A program made the position numbers and the translations under genes. Shown here piece after piece: positions 1 through 12,229 of a stretch of DNA of 64,000 bases; the stretch's first letter is position 1; each line of letters begins with the position of its first letter. The notes beneath the pieces were generated by a model, which was given only the letters and a program-made list of their open reading frames with translations, searched no databases and was not told the DNA's origin. The DNA is taken from the NCBI RefSeq assembly GCF_011745365.1, contig NW_024468910.1, forward strand, positions 772,068 to 836,067, written 5' to 3'. Source of the DNA: Cryphonectria parasitica EP155 (taxonomy: Eukaryota > Ascomycota > Sordariomycetes > Diaporthales > Cryphonectriaceae).

Positions 1-540
1 CTAAGTTTGAATATCGAGATTAAAACTCTATAGTAGCTTGTATTAAGCAACTCTACTACTGAAAAGATTTCTGAATAAATATAGCTAATACTATTTTAAG
101 TTGCAAGAAGTATACAAAATTTGATTCAAAGATATAAAAGAAAGAAATAATTCCGATTCTTTCAAATCAATTCTTTATAAGAATCAGTATTAATATTTAA
201 TATATAGCTAAGAATAGCAATTACAGATATCTTACAAAAGCTTGCTATAATTTAACTAGCTATATACTTGTAAAACTTCTTAAGAAAGCTATAGCTGCGA
301 AAATAAGAAAGTTCATTTTGAAGAAGATTATTCTTGTATTCGAATGCTTTCTCAAAATTACTATTAATAAAGAACTAGAAAATAAAGCTAAAATAGCTAA
401 GATTATTAAAGCTCTTGAGATTCTGCTTATTCAAATCTTTAATTATAATTCTTATATTTAAGAATAAGTAGAAGCTAATCATTTTTTCTTAGCAAATGCT
501 CTTATTAAGCTAGCTAATATTTAATTCTAAAGATAAAAGC
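1..540 (+). pseudogene. Integrase core remnant of B1
   Basis: This aligns with the better preserved integrase frame of B3 (40356-40622, minus strand), where an E-N segment and a Y-N-P-x-A-x-x-x-V-E segment typical of the rve integrase core can be read. The start of the integrase is outside the window. Stops and Gly/Asp losses are spread through it. Called by homology to the B3 copy; alone it would not be recognised. Confidence 0.65.
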
Positions 541-1743
541 AGTATTTAAAACTTATATTCTTTATTAAAAGAATTATAATCTGCTAATTATATAAATATA
601 GCTTCTTCTATTTGATTTTCAGTTAAAAGCTGCTTATTTCAATTGAAACTGAAATTCTAATATAAAAAGTTTTTATATAAACTAAAGATCAATTCTCTTA
701 GAAAGTATTTAAAATGCAATTGAGAATAATTATAGCTAAGAAAGATAATATGCAGAAAGCAATTAAAGCTATTTAGATATACTATTAAAAGATTATAGCT
801 AAAAGTTAAATATAGAATCTAATATAAAAATCTTAATTAAATATTAAAAATCTTATGCTTATTTATAATTATATTCGAAAAATAAGCTATTTATATAATA
901 TTAAAATCTCTTATAAATAAAAGGATTCATATCTGATTACTTAGATTCTAAATAAATATATTTATAAGCTTAAGATTACAAATAGAATTCTGCTAAAAAG
1001 CATATATTTAATTATTAATTTCAAAAAGTTTATATGAAATATAAATAGCATTTAGAAACTCAAAATGCTTATGCTTTGAGAAGAAGATATCGAGCTTCAA
1101 TCTAGCTAATTATTAGCAGAAAAGCTGGATTCAATAAGAACTTTCTAGCAAGAAGAATCAGATAATAATATCCTTGAAATTCAGAAAGCAGATTTAAGCA
1201 ACAATATTATATTCTGAATTTCAGATATTATTAAGTATAATTCTATATCTAGCTAAACTAGTTCTGATTCAGAGATTATTAATCTAGCAACTAAAGCAAA
1301 TAATAATACTGAGAATGGAAATGGAGTTAATAATAGTGAATATTTCATATAAGTAGCGAAGAAGGAAAAGCAAGAACAGGAAAAAGCAGATAGAAGTAGA
1401 ATATTTATACTAATTCTAACTAAATCAGCATTTCTAGCTTATAGAAAAGATTAATTTCTTTCTATTTATATTTCCTTTTTATTTACAAAATATATTTTCT
1501 TTTCATTTTTTCTATTTTATCTTATATATTTTACTAAGAAAGAAGAGATGAAGTATCATCTGCTACTACTTGCTACAGAATACTATAAATCTACTTAAAA
1601 ATTTCAAAGCATTTAGCATAAAGCATATTAATTAGCTCTGAAGCTATTTTCATTATTCAAAAGAATTGCAGTATATTGAAATGCAATGCATGAAAAATGC
1701 AGAGCGCTAAAGAAATACTGCAATCTATAGAAACTCCTTACTT

Positions 1744-3122
1744 TTATATATTATTCTTATTACTAGAATACTTATAAATATTATCTAATAGCTCTTTTTT
1801 CATTTTATTTAAATCTATATTATTCGTATTATCTACTGAAAAATCGTTATTAAAAATAGAGAAAGAATTCTGAGATTGAATAGATTTAGCTCGTTTCTTA
1901 ATACAAGATCCTACTATAGCCTTGCTCTTACTTTTATTCTTGCTATAAGATATAAGTTGTAGAGCTGCTTACTCAGACTCAGATATTCTCTTTTTGGAAG
2001 CAGAAGAAGCAGTACTCTTCTTGCTAATCTGTATAGATAAAGTTAGCAATAATCTTCTTAAGCATTACAATTATAATTAATTATAAAACTTATAATATTC
2101 TATAAATATTACTTCTTTAATATAAGAAGAATTTATTTAATCTAATTATATATAATATCTTTATTCTGTATAAGCTTATATTAAGCTTTAATAATATGCT
2201 TAATATTAGTATTAGAATTAATTTAAGAATCTATCTTGATTATATATTAAAAGCTGAATTAGTAAAATAAATACTAATATTGCAAGAAGAATAATAATTA
2301 ATATATGCTTAAATCTGATCAAAGATATCAGAATAAGAATCTTATTTATATATTACGCTTTTTAATATAAGAGAAGTTTTTAGTATAGTTATATTCAGAT
2401 TCTATATAATAAATGCAATTGCTATACTTTTCATTGAAGAAGCTTTCTATTGAAATGCATTCTAGAAAAAGCTAGTTAATATTAATCTGCTGCTTCTGTA
2501 TAAGCATGCAAGCAGTAGTATACTAATAGGAGCAGCAATTGCAAGGAATTAGATTATACTGATTATAGAACTGAATAAGAAGGGAATTTACTTGCTTAGA
2601 GCGGAAGAAGATGCAAATAAGATATTTGCTAAAGAGCTTTTAATTAGCTTTATATATTATAATAGAATTTAGTTTGATAGAATTCTTATTATTCAGCTTT
2701 ATAAAATAAGCAGCAAAGCTAGAGCTTAGCAGTAAGTTGTTTCAAAATATAATATTATCTTAAATATTCCAAGAAGTATATATTAAGCTAAAATCTTTCT
2801 TAATAGTATTGAAGTTTATAATATTAAGAAAGTTAATATGGATATCTTTGAGCTAGTAGTAATTGCTGCTCTGAGAAAGAGGAATTAAAGAAGAAAATTA
2901 GATTTAGATCTTATTAATCTCTTGAAGAGCAGTGTTTATTCATAAAGAGAAAACAGCATTAGTAATGATTCGAGATATCTTGAGTATATTGCAGAGCTGA
3001 ATAAGGAAAGATTGATAGAAGAAGAAGTTATTATATGAAGAATAAATTGAAAAGCAAGGTAAACTAAGAAAGAGGTTATTAAATAGTTTGCTAAAGATTG
3101 ATAAAATAGTAATGAATAACAA
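1744..3122 (-). pseudogene. Antisense Cys-rich frame of B1
   Basis: A frame on the strand opposite to B1 gag-pol, homologous to 37760-39144 of B3. The first part (2940-3122) is open for 60 codons, and the same frame continues with scattered stops. At 2532-2543 it has a C-x-C-C group followed seven residues later by another Cys (C-x2-C-x7-C). That last Cys is Tyr in B3, so comparing copies recovers the ancestral cysteine. A second pair downstream reads Y-x2-C here but C-x2-C in B3. The stop is at 1744-1746. The product is unknown; a zinc-binding protein is inferred from the Cys pattern only. Confidence 0.55.
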
Positions 3123-3499
3123 ATATACTAAACTAAGTTATTATGCTTTCTATTTAGTTTATTGCTAAATAGCTTCTATTTAGCTAAGAATAAAGCTATT
3201 TGCTTTATAATAAATGAAAAGCAGTGAATTACTTAAGTAGTTGCTAAATAAGATAAATCAGCTATTCTATTCATACTTGTAGCCAGCTATTCTTTCTCCT
3301 TCTTTAACTTCTTTACAATTATCTTTCTCAAGCATATATACATTCTTTTTCTTTCTTATCAACGCTATCTCAAACCTATATACTAATATTAGAGCAAATT
3401 ATTAACTGCTCTACTTATATAATATTATCTTTCTTAATAAATCCTCTAGCTAAAGCTATATTCTTTTCTATCTTTCTTTCTCAGTTAATACTCTCTCAG

Positions 3500-5380
3500 T
3501 TTCTTAACTTTACATCTTTACAAATCTCTCTCGCAATTGCTTATCTTCCGATAAAGCTATTCTTCTCTTTTTACTTTTCTTTTAACTCAGCAGCAATAGC
3601 TGAATTCAAGTACTCTCTGTTCCTATCTGTTCAGTATAGCTAAGAAAACTGAATAATTAAGATTTATTGCTTTCAAACTATCTTTTTCAGTATATTATAT
3701 TCAATTAAAGTAATTAAGAATCATTCGCTTTATTTCAATTTAAGAAATAAAGAAAATCATCTAGTAGCAGAACTCATTAAGAAGTACTTCTCAGGATTAT
3801 TCTCTTATAAGTTATACTTGCTTACAATCTTTAGCGCTAATTCTTTTAAATATCTTCTCGATATCTATAATCTAATCGGATTCTTAGATGCAGAAATCTC
3901 TTAAGATATTAGTCTGCAGTATGCTATAGCTGTTTTTTATTATTATGCTTAATATAATTAATAAGATGTATTCTTAATAGGATGCTTTTATATTTTATTA
4001 ATAGCTCATTTATTTAGCTCTTCTGATATTCTTAATAAGCAGAATCTACTTAAATATAAAGCTAAATAGAAGCGTTTATAAGTTTTTCTTTTAGTTAATA
4101 TAGCAATTTCAGCTTATATTTTATCTTAGCTTAATATAAAAACTGAAAAAGAATTTTATATAGCTATATATAAATCCAGCGATATTCTACTAGCTTATAC
4201 AAGCAAGCACTATCTGAATAATTAGCTCAGAAGTATTAAAGCTAATCAGAATTGGAATTTCGAGAATATTCCAACTATATTGCTAAATAATAATTCGAAT
4301 GCAGCTCTGCTTTATACAATCGAACTATTTTGCTTTCAAATCCTGAAATCTATTGATTTCTATTAATTATTTAGTAGCTGTTTAAACTGAAAGCAAGCTC
4401 TTTATCTTAATTATAGAGAAATTATATAAAATATAAAAGAATAAGATATAAAAATAGCTATAATAAGCTTGCATTGCTAAGCTTTCTTTTATAAGCTAGA
4501 ATATAGCAATTATATGCAATATTCTAATTAGCTATTAAAAAGAAATATCTTATTTCAAGAATACAAGACTGTATAAATAAAAGCTAATAAAGTATTGAAT
4601 ATAATCTATAAGCTGAATATTATCTTCTTTGTAAAAGGAATTGCAGACTTGCTTGAACTGTTTATTGAAAGCAATCTTAACAAAATAAGAAGAAATATAT
4701 CAGCTTTTGCTCTAGAGGATTTTAGAGTAAGTAAAGCATCCAATTTAGTTTTATTAAAATAATAATCTCAAGAAAGTATAGCTTCAGCTAGCTTAATCTT
4801 ATATTTATTAAGAGAATGTAATATTAGCTTAGCATTAAGTTAACTTTTATTCGGAACTTCTACTAATCCTTACTTCTCTTTACTTTGAGAAATGCTTATT
4901 AATTCAGAACTGATAATTAATCTATCAATGCAGCAAATAGCTAAGCTTGGATATGCTACTGAAGCTCTATTGTATTAGAAACTGAGAAGCAGCAATATCA
5001 TGCTTCTTAGTTTTCCTAATAAACCTTAAAAGCTTCATATATCTCTATGAAATAAGCTTTATAGCTTTAATTCTATCAGGCTTTCAGTAGATTCTCCGAA
5101 CTGAATAGAGTTCAATTATGCTATTAAGATAAATATATATAAAGCGAATTGCAAAAGAATTTATTAAATAAGAATACAGAATCAGAAGAGAACTGCTGCT
5201 GCTGCTGCTGCTTAAGCAGAGTTTGAAAGCAAATAGAAATAGAGAAAAGATTAGCATTAGAATCTGTTCAGATTATACTTATATTACAAATAAACTAAAA
5301 ATAAATACTAATACTTCTATATTAATTTAAATAATAGCTTAAACAATAAAGAAAAATATAAGAATTGAATTGAAAGAATA
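3500..5380 (+). pseudogene. 3' accessory frame of B1 (sense strand)
   Basis: A long sense-strand frame lying after the antisense gene and before the 3' LTR, homologous to 35520-37330 of B3. I do not recognise the product. It is preceded by a pyrimidine-rich stretch (about 3290-3560) that resembles a fungal promoter or 5' leader. Near the end a GCT run at about 5191-5212 encodes seven alanines followed by a RIP-type stop. Reading is based on alignment of two degraded copies, so ends are approximate. Confidence 0.5.
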
Positions 5381-5564
5381 GTTTGATTTGCAGTATTTCC
5401 TTTAGCAGTTTGCAATAAATTCTTTATTTCTTTACTTCATCTCTCTCTGATCAGATCTAGCATATCATTGAACTTATTGCAACTTTGGAAGAAAGTTGCT
5501 GAGGAAGAACTGTTGTAGTAATCAGAATAGTAGTTCGTAGGATATAGAATACAGTGAATCAAGA

Positions 5565-6019
5565 TGTAATGAGCACTGCAGCAATCCGAAGATTTCTAAG
5601 TATATGAAGGGGTTTATGCTAATAAGAGTGGTATCAAAATGTTAAGTTTTTAATACGGAATCGTACAAGTTTTGGTGAGCGATGCAAGTGTTTACTGCCT
5701 TTAAAGCTATCAGAGTACGAGAGTAATCTGATATTTAGATTAACAACTGAAGAGCTATGCACTGAATCTATCTAATGGTAATAAATGTGTTCTTATATAT
5801 TCAGCTCTTCAGTATGAATATGTTGAATAGCAACATATTCAAGTTATTCTGCTAGCTTTGAATAGCACTTATTCAGAGCTATTCTTTCTGATTAATCCTG
5901 CTCATAACCCTAACCCTGGGTTATGTAATCAATGCTTTGTCAGAACGTTGGATTCCTAACACCTAGTCCTTGTTACTCGTGACCTGTTTCGCGACCTGCA
6001 TGTTGAATGAGTCATAACA
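5565..6019 (-). repeat. Solo LTR-A inserted in LTR-B
   Basis: A 455-base LTR (TGTAATGAG...TCATAACA as written on the + strand) flanked by a perfect 5-base target duplication CAAGA (5560-5564 and 6020-6024). No internal region remains, so it is the product of LTR-LTR recombination. It is the youngest event in this nest, because it interrupts B1, which interrupts A1. Confidence 0.95.
5822..5885 (-). promoter_or_regulatory. Variable U3 module of solo LTR-A
   Basis: A segment next to the core promoter that does not match the other LTR-A copies. It holds three copies of GAATAGC or its complement (5825, 5860, 5878) and a GAATATG/CATATTC inverted pair. The conserved LTR sequence resumes on both sides. 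Confidence 0.6.
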
Positions 6020-6289
6020 CAAGAGTTTTCATATATATAAAGAATATTATTCACTTTTCAAATTCTTTAGCTATAAGCAAAGAAAAAGCATTCTTTCTCT
6101 TCTTTTCAATTTTAAACCCTTTGAACAGATTTAAAACAGGTTTTTCACTCTGTTCTTGCGCTTGTATAGCCTTAGTTTGCTGTTCTCATCTGTACAAGCA
6201 TGCTTGAGTTGCACGAGCTCTTGCTTATTGCTTCGGCAGCTGTTTGTTCCTTTTTCTTTCGAGGGCGACGGCGCTCTAGTTCTGATTCA

Positions 6290-8706
6290 CTAGATCTAAA
6301 AGAAGCTTATAATCTGATTAGAATAAAGAAAGAAGAAGAATAGAAAACTGCTTTCAGAATATGCTACGAATACTATGAATATTTGATTATACTCTTTAGT
6401 TTAACAAATATCTCAGCTTTATTCTAAGAAATGATTAATTATATTCTATGCAAGTACTTGAATTAGTTTGTTATAGCATATCTTAATAATATTCTTATTT
6501 ATTCTTGAATACTGAAGAAATATAAGAAATATGTGGAAACAGTATTGCAAATGCTTTAAGATGCGAAACTTCTTATAAAACCTGTAAAGAGTTACTTTTA
6601 TATACAAAAAATTAACTACTTCGGATTTATAATCGAACTAGGATATATTAAGCTATAGAAAGATAAGATAGAAGCTATTAGAAACTAGCTAATTTCTAAG
6701 AATATTAGGAATATTAAATCTTTTCTCAAATATATTAACTTTTATAAGCAGTTTATTAAGAACTATAATCAGATTGCATATTCTCTTATAAATCTTATTA
6801 AAAAGAAGCAGCTTTTCAAATAAACTTTCAAAGCATAAGAAGCTTTCAATAAGATCATTAAGCATATCATCTTAGAGCTAATTCTGCATAAAGCAAACTT
6901 TTATAAACCTTTTAAAATTGAAATCAATATATTAGAATATACACTTGGAGAATAACTTAATTAGCAAAATAATTAAAAGTATTTAAGAATTATAAGCAAC
7001 TTTTCAAGAAAGTTAAGCAGCTTAGAAGTTAATTATAAAATTCTAGATTAGAAGCTTATAGCAATAATGAAAGCTTTTAAGAAATAGCAATATTATTTCA
7101 TTAGCATACAATACTCGATTATAGTTTACTTGGATTATAAGAATCTAATTATATTTATAAAAATCAAAGTTTTGAATAAGCAATAAATTAAATAAGCAGA
7201 ATTCCTCTTATAATTTAATTTCAAGATTATATATTACAAGAGCTTAGAAAATGAATAAGTAGATGCTCTTAGCAGAAAACTAAACTATTGAAATATAGAT
7301 TTCTTAGATATACAGAATATCTTTGCTTAAGATAAATCAGAGAATCTTGTTAATATATATAGAAAGCTGAATACTGCTTTCAGAATTGAATCTTCAGAAA
7401 AGGATTCAGAATTAATAACTTCAGATAAATAAAATAACTATATTAAGAATATATACAGCATATCAGCATATAAATACTAGAGAGTTAGAGCAATCTATAA
7501 ATATATTAGAAAATACTGAAATCTATTAAGCTTTAAGAAAAGAATTAAGAACATTCTATAATAATGCAATAGCTGCAAGAAGAATAAAGCAGAAAAATAT
7601 AAGCTTTATAAACTATTATATTTCTTACTAATACTTATAATTATTTAGCAATTCATTAGTTTAAACTTTATTATTAAGCTATTTCTCTTATAAGAATTCT
7701 TAACTAAAATATAATATAATAGCATTTTAATAATAATTTGCAAACTAAGCAAGTATGCTTATTTTCTTTCTTATAAGAAAAGCAGTATAGCAGAAGAACT
7801 TATATATATATTTCTCAGAATAATTATTACTAATTATAATATGCTAGAAGAAATAATCTCTAATAGAAATAGAAAGTTTAATTCAAAATTTTAAACTTCG
7901 CTTATAAAATAGCTTAAAATATATTACAGAATATCTATAGCATTTCATTTATAAACAGATAAATAGATAGAAAGAATAAATTAAATTATTGAATAATATC
8001 TTCAATATTATATTAATCAGAAATAGAATAATTAAATTAATCTATTATTCTTTATACAGTTCGCTTATAATAGCGCAGATATAAGTATAATAAAGAAATT
8101 ATTATTCTTTATATTCTATAGATATAACTTAATAGCTTATTACAAAATATTGCTAGAAGCAAATACAGAAGCTGCAAATAAAAGAATTAAGAAGATTAAG
8201 AAAATTTAGAAGAAATTCTAGTTAGAATTATAATTCATTCAGAAACGAATAATACAGTATGCAAACTTCAAAAGGATTAAGAAACTAATCCTATAGAAGG
8301 GAAATAAGATCTATCTACTTTGAAAAAACATTAAAATAATAAGATCTAGCAGCAAGCTTAATTATAAGAAGTTAGAATTATTCAAGATTTTATAACAGAT
8401 CTTTCCAATTAATTATAAGCTAGTATTATTCTATAGAATAAGAATATATTCAGTTTTTCATATCTTATTATTGAAACTAGCAGTATAAGAAATACTAATG
8501 AATAATATAGCAGAAGTGAAAAACAATAAATCAGAGTATAAGATAGAAAAGATTCTTAAGTATAGAAGTATAAACAGCATAAGAGAATATTTTATTAAAT
8601 AAAAAGATTATCTAGCAAGCGAAAATTCGTAGGAATTATAGAAAAACATTAAAAATGCTTAGGAAAAAGTAGCTGAGTATTGGAAAAGGAAAAAAACTAG
8701 CACTTA
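6290..8706 (+). pseudogene. A1 pol remnant: RT, RNase H, integrase, chromodomain
   Basis: Reverse transcriptase starts at the palm (a frame with KEAYNLIRIK). The catalytic Y-x-D-D region reads Y-L-N-N-I-L at about 6478-6500, so both Asp codons have become Asn by RIP-type change. RNase H (about 6890-7260) and integrase with its C-terminal region (about 7440-8400) follow. The C-terminal chromodomain (about 8515-8690) would tether the preintegration complex to modified histone tails, defining the chromovirus class. The stop codon is TAG at 8704-8706. There are many internal stops, so it is inactive. Confidence 0.85.
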
Positions 8707-9321
8707 GAACAGTTGCTTTATTCCAAACTGAAACTCAGAAGCTTCAGAAATCTCACTCTCCAGAAAATCCAACCAGTTTATCACAGAATTCCCTAAGTTT
8801 ACGAAATTTCAATCAAAATCCTCAAAAGAAGAATTCTTAGCTATAATAGCAGATTCCTTAGCTATTACAGCTTGCACTTTAGCAGCAATATGCACTCTCT
8901 CAGCTTTAGCCTTCTCAGCTTTCTTCTTCTTAAGCTCTTCAAGATTCTTAAAATCTTAGCAGATAGCTTGAAACATTCTTTCATGCTATATCTTCTTTTG
9001 TTAATACAATCTAGTTAACTTTAGCTCTAACTCTTCTATTTCATCTTCTAGTTTTTGATATTGAATAGAAGTAAGAAGAAGTTTAGCAGCATTCATTAGT
9101 TTCAGAACATTATACTTAGCGCGATTCTGAGAAATATATTCTGAATAACAGAACAAATTATAAGAAGAAATAATATACAACTTCAAACTTTAATCATTAC
9201 AATAGAAACAGGAATATATATTAAGATTATTTGAAAGAATAGACTAAAGAAGAAAGCTTTTCTGCTTCTTTTTGTTAGAATGAGAATTCGAGGATTTCAG
9301 TTTCGCAACTTTATTATTTAT
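8703..9321 (-). pseudogene. Antisense Zn-cluster/coiled-coil frame of A1
   Basis: The decayed counterpart of the A4 frame at 53750-54442, in the same position tail-to-tail with pol; its stop overlaps the pol stop. Cluster cysteines are partly replaced by Tyr through TGT/TGC-to-TAT/TAC changes: one C-x2-C pair survives, later positions read Tyr in register with A2. The coiled-coil part is open at 9001-9186 (heptads around a Q-K-L-E-D-E-I-E-E-L-E-L-K-L stretch). The conserved tail reads W-L-D-F-L-E-S-E-I-S-E-A-S. The start codon has become ATA (9319-9321). Confidence 0.75.
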
Positions 9322-9413
9322 TTCAATTAGAAAGGCAAAATCATGTATACAGAAGACTTATTAGAATACTTATAAAGAATCGTTGAAAATAATAACTAAT
9401 AGAAAAGAGATGA

Positions 9414-9859
9414 TATTATAACTTATTCAATATACAGATCACGAAACAGATTATAAGTAATAAAAACTAGATATTAAAAACTCAATATTCTAATAAAAAC
9501 ATGAATTATATAACTTAGGATTAGAATTGTAAAGAAGGAAGGATTGCTGAACTTGCTACTGATTCCAGCGAGCTTTACATCTTGAATCGCTAAGCTTGCT
9601 AGCAATTCTCGCAATTCATACTAAAGAGCTGAATATATAATCATACATTCATTATCATTAGATAGATTCAGTATATAGCTCTTCAGTTATTAATCTAAGT
9701 ATCAGATTATTCTCTATTCTAATAGCTCTAAAAGCAGTAAATACTTACATAGTTACTTAGTTGTATTTCTGTATTCAAAGCTTATACTTAGCACTGCTTT
9801 TGTTAATATAAACTCTTTGTATACTTTGGAATCTTCGGATTACTGCAGTGCTTATTACA
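9414..9859 (+). repeat. LTR-A (3' LTR of A1)
   Basis: 446 bases, TATTATAAC (from TGTTATAAC) to CTTATTACA. Contains the ACTGAAGAGCT-type inverted arms around the TATA region and a central variable block (about 9540-9625) unlike the blocks of other copies, in which I see GCTAGC-centred pairs but no clear iterated motif. Confidence 0.92.
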
Positions 9860-11708
9860 TTTAACAAGCAATTCAATAGTCTGAATAGAGAGCTAATAGT
9901 TCAAGCTATTAGTAATAAGCTTCTGAATCAGTTTCTAAATTATCTATTGAAGATTTCAGGCTGGGAAATAATAGTTATATTACTAGGATGGAAAGCTTAT
10001 CTGATTTATAGTTTTCAAGAAGTTAGCTCTAAAGCTTGAAAAGTTATTAATCTTGATAATCAAACTAGCTCGGATCTGTATAAGGCAGATATTGCTAAAT
10101 TAGCTAATTTATTGCAATATAAACTCGAAATCTCGATACTTTCCCAATCTGAAGAGCTTATTGATAATTAGATTATTAATACTTAGAATATTACTAAATA
10201 TCTTTCGAAACTAGCTCAACTATCTGCAGTTTAAGCTTTGTTTCTTGTTGCTGAATCTAGCTATATTAAGCTTACTATTAATATGATTCGAGCTTTCAAC
10301 AAATTCTTATTTCCTTCTATAATAACTTTTATAACTGCTCTTAGCAGTATTCGAAATAGAAGCATTGCTTCGGTAGTATATATTCTTCTGCAGCTGAAAG
10401 ATAAAGAGAATAAATCTGTATAAGTAATGCTGAATATAGATGCTGAAATGAGCTTAGTAGCTCTTTCTCTGTATTCAAGTATATACTTATCTTATATACT
10501 AATATCGAATATTATCTTATATATATATAATAAATTAAATATAATGCTTATTAGAGTTTTTAAAACTAATATTTTCTATAATAGCTTTTCTAAATAAGTA
10601 ATATTCTATATTATTAATAATAGATTAATATTGCTAAATCATTCTATATTATTAGAAATGTTATTTGTAATACAAACTAAGCTTTTCTTTAATTATTCTA
10701 TTTCCGGATTTCTTTATAAAAGCTTCGCTTTTAAAGAAGTATAACTGATTACTATAATTAGCAGTTAGAAACTTCTTAAAGAGAAGAGTTTATACAGAAT
10801 TATACTAAAAAACTGAATGCTAGCAGCTACTCTGAGAAATGCAGAGCTGTTAGCAGAGAAGTTATTCCAGAGTGAGTATTATTGAAGAAAGGAAATATAG
10901 CTATGATATTTATATCTAAACGAGATATTGCAGCTGTTATGAATGAGTTAATAGTGGAACTAATGAGAAGGAAGTTGAAGAAGAGTTGCTTTATAATAAA
11001 TGAGAAAGAAGCAATCTGAAGATCTTGTTTGTATAAAATGCATAGCAGCTAGCGCTATTTATGCTAGTTATATTATATAAGAAAGGAAAGAAAAGATGTT
11101 TTAAGCTTAATTAATACTTTTTATAAGCTTAAAAATAAGAAAGTTAAGCTAATTAATGATTTCTAATCTAATGATTTAGTATTAAAAGAAATAATCGAGT
11201 GAAAGCTTGCTAAGATTGAAAAGATAAGATAAGCTTAGCAATTTATAAAGCTTACTAAGTATAATAAGTAGATTGAATCTAAGTTCAGCAATCTGAATTC
11301 TGATTAGCGCTTAAGATCTAAGCAGTAAGCTGCTATATAAGAAAAAAACTGTAAAAAGTTTTCTGAAGCTGAGAAGGAAATATTCAAATATATATTGAGA
11401 AACAGAATCAAAGCTCTTGCATAAAACTTTACTGAGATTGGAAAGATTATTAAGAAAGTAGCTTTCTTGCAAGAAATCAGAACTATATTTTATAAGATCT
11501 TTCAAGCAAGATATATTCCAATCTTTAATGCTTTCAAGCTAAAGTTAATAAAGCTTCTGAAATAATATATTAAGCGAAAAATTATTAAGAAAAGCTATAT
11601 ATTATATAGAAATAACTAGTTTCTTATTATTAAAAAGAATAATAGCTTATATCTGATTAATAATACTTAAAAGTATAATAAGTATAGCTTTAAGAATATC
11701 TTTATACT
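9860..11708 (+). mobile_element. Family B fragment B2 (gag to RT junction)
   Basis: Matches the reverse complement of B3 from about 44165 down to 42350, so it is the part of family B just upstream of and entering reverse transcriptase. It is bounded by insertion of A1 on the left and the A2 LTR on the right. It cannot be the same copy as B1, which carries a more 3' segment yet lies upstream of it. Only short frames survive, for example 10238-10423. Pseudogenic. Confidence 0.82.
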
Positions 11709-12170
11709 TATTATAACTCATTCAATATACAGATTACGAAACAAGTTACGAGCAACAAGGATCAGATGTCATGATTCAACATCGGATAACTAACGAGGAT
11801 TACGTAACCAAGGGTTAGGGTTACAGGTTCTATCAGGCAGGGATGAACCGTGGGAACCGCTAGCGGTTCCGTCGATGTAACCTTGAACCGCGGCTGTTGC
11901 CGCCGACTCTTACAGTTTATACTGAAGAGCTGGATATATATATAAGAACACATTCATTACTATTAGATAAACTCAGTATATAGCTCTTCAGTTGTTAATC
12001 TAAGTATTCAATCTTCTATACTGAATAGCTTCAAAAGCAGTGAATACTTGCATTACTTATCAGAATTTGTATAGTTTCATATTAAGAACTTAATACTTTA
12101 ATACTGCTCTTGTTAGCATAAACTCCTTTATATACTTAGAAATCTTTGGATTGCTGCAATGCTTATTACA
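11709..12170 (+). repeat. LTR-A (5' LTR of A2)
   Basis: 462 bases, TATTATAAC...CTTATTACA. Includes the telomere-like GGGTTAGGGTTA (11813-11824), a GC-rich variable module, TATATATAAG upstream of the transcription start region, and the conserved GAAGAGCT/AGCTCTTCAG arms. Confidence 0.92.
11841..11920 (+). promoter_or_regulatory. Variable U3 module of A2 5' LTR, CCG/CGG rich
   Basis: Contains four GAACCG hexamers (11845, 11854, inverted 11864, 11885), the perfect 18-base palindrome GGAACCGCTAGCGGTTCC (11853-11870) and a CCGCGG. CCG/CGG triplets in inverted or everted arrangement are the known half-sites of Zn2Cys6 regulators, so this is the most suggestive target of the antisense protein family. 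Binding is inferred. Confidence 0.55.
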
Positions 12171-12229
12171 TTTTAATAACTCTTATTCAAGAACAGTTTA
12201 GTATTACCTCTTGAGCAATATAGAATACG

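Larger units (their letters stand above)
1..6289 (+). mobile_element. Family B Ty3/gypsy element B1, 3' part
   Basis: The 3' portion of a family B element, entering from beyond the left edge. Its 5,510 internal bases match the reverse complement of the complete copy B3 (about 35372-40920) in the same order: integrase, antisense Cys-rich frame, 3' frame, polypurine tract, LTR. The LTR ends at 6289 (...TTCA) and is followed at once by family A reverse transcriptase sequence, so B1 sits inside A1. CTAG at 6290-6293 is the expected 4-base target duplication; its partner lies outside the window. A solo LTR-A splits the LTR. Frames are destroyed by RIP-type stops, so no protein can be made. Confidence 0.88.
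5511..6289 (+). repeat. LTR-B (3' LTR of B1), split by a solo LTR-A
   Basis: Begins TGTTGTAG and ends GATTCA. Removing the 455-base insert plus its 5-base duplication leaves exactly 319 bases, the length of every other full LTR-B in the window. It is preceded by a purine-rich run (GCTGAGGAAGAAC), the decayed polypurine tract used to prime plus-strand DNA. Confidence 0.93.
6290..9859 (+). mobile_element. Family A chromovirus A1, 3' half
   Basis: Continues family A pol from inside the reverse transcriptase (the junction with B1 is at 6289/6290) through RNase H, integrase, chromodomain, antisense accessory frame and 3' LTR. The 5' half lies to the left of B1, outside the window. Family B sequence (B2) starts directly after the LTR, and 9860-9864 (TTTAA) is the likely 5-base duplication. 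A1 was therefore inserted into B2 before B1 entered it. Confidence 0.88.

Noticed and set aside
5906..5918. Telomeric repeat array
   Set aside because: Fewer than three units and embedded in an LTR present at many sites.
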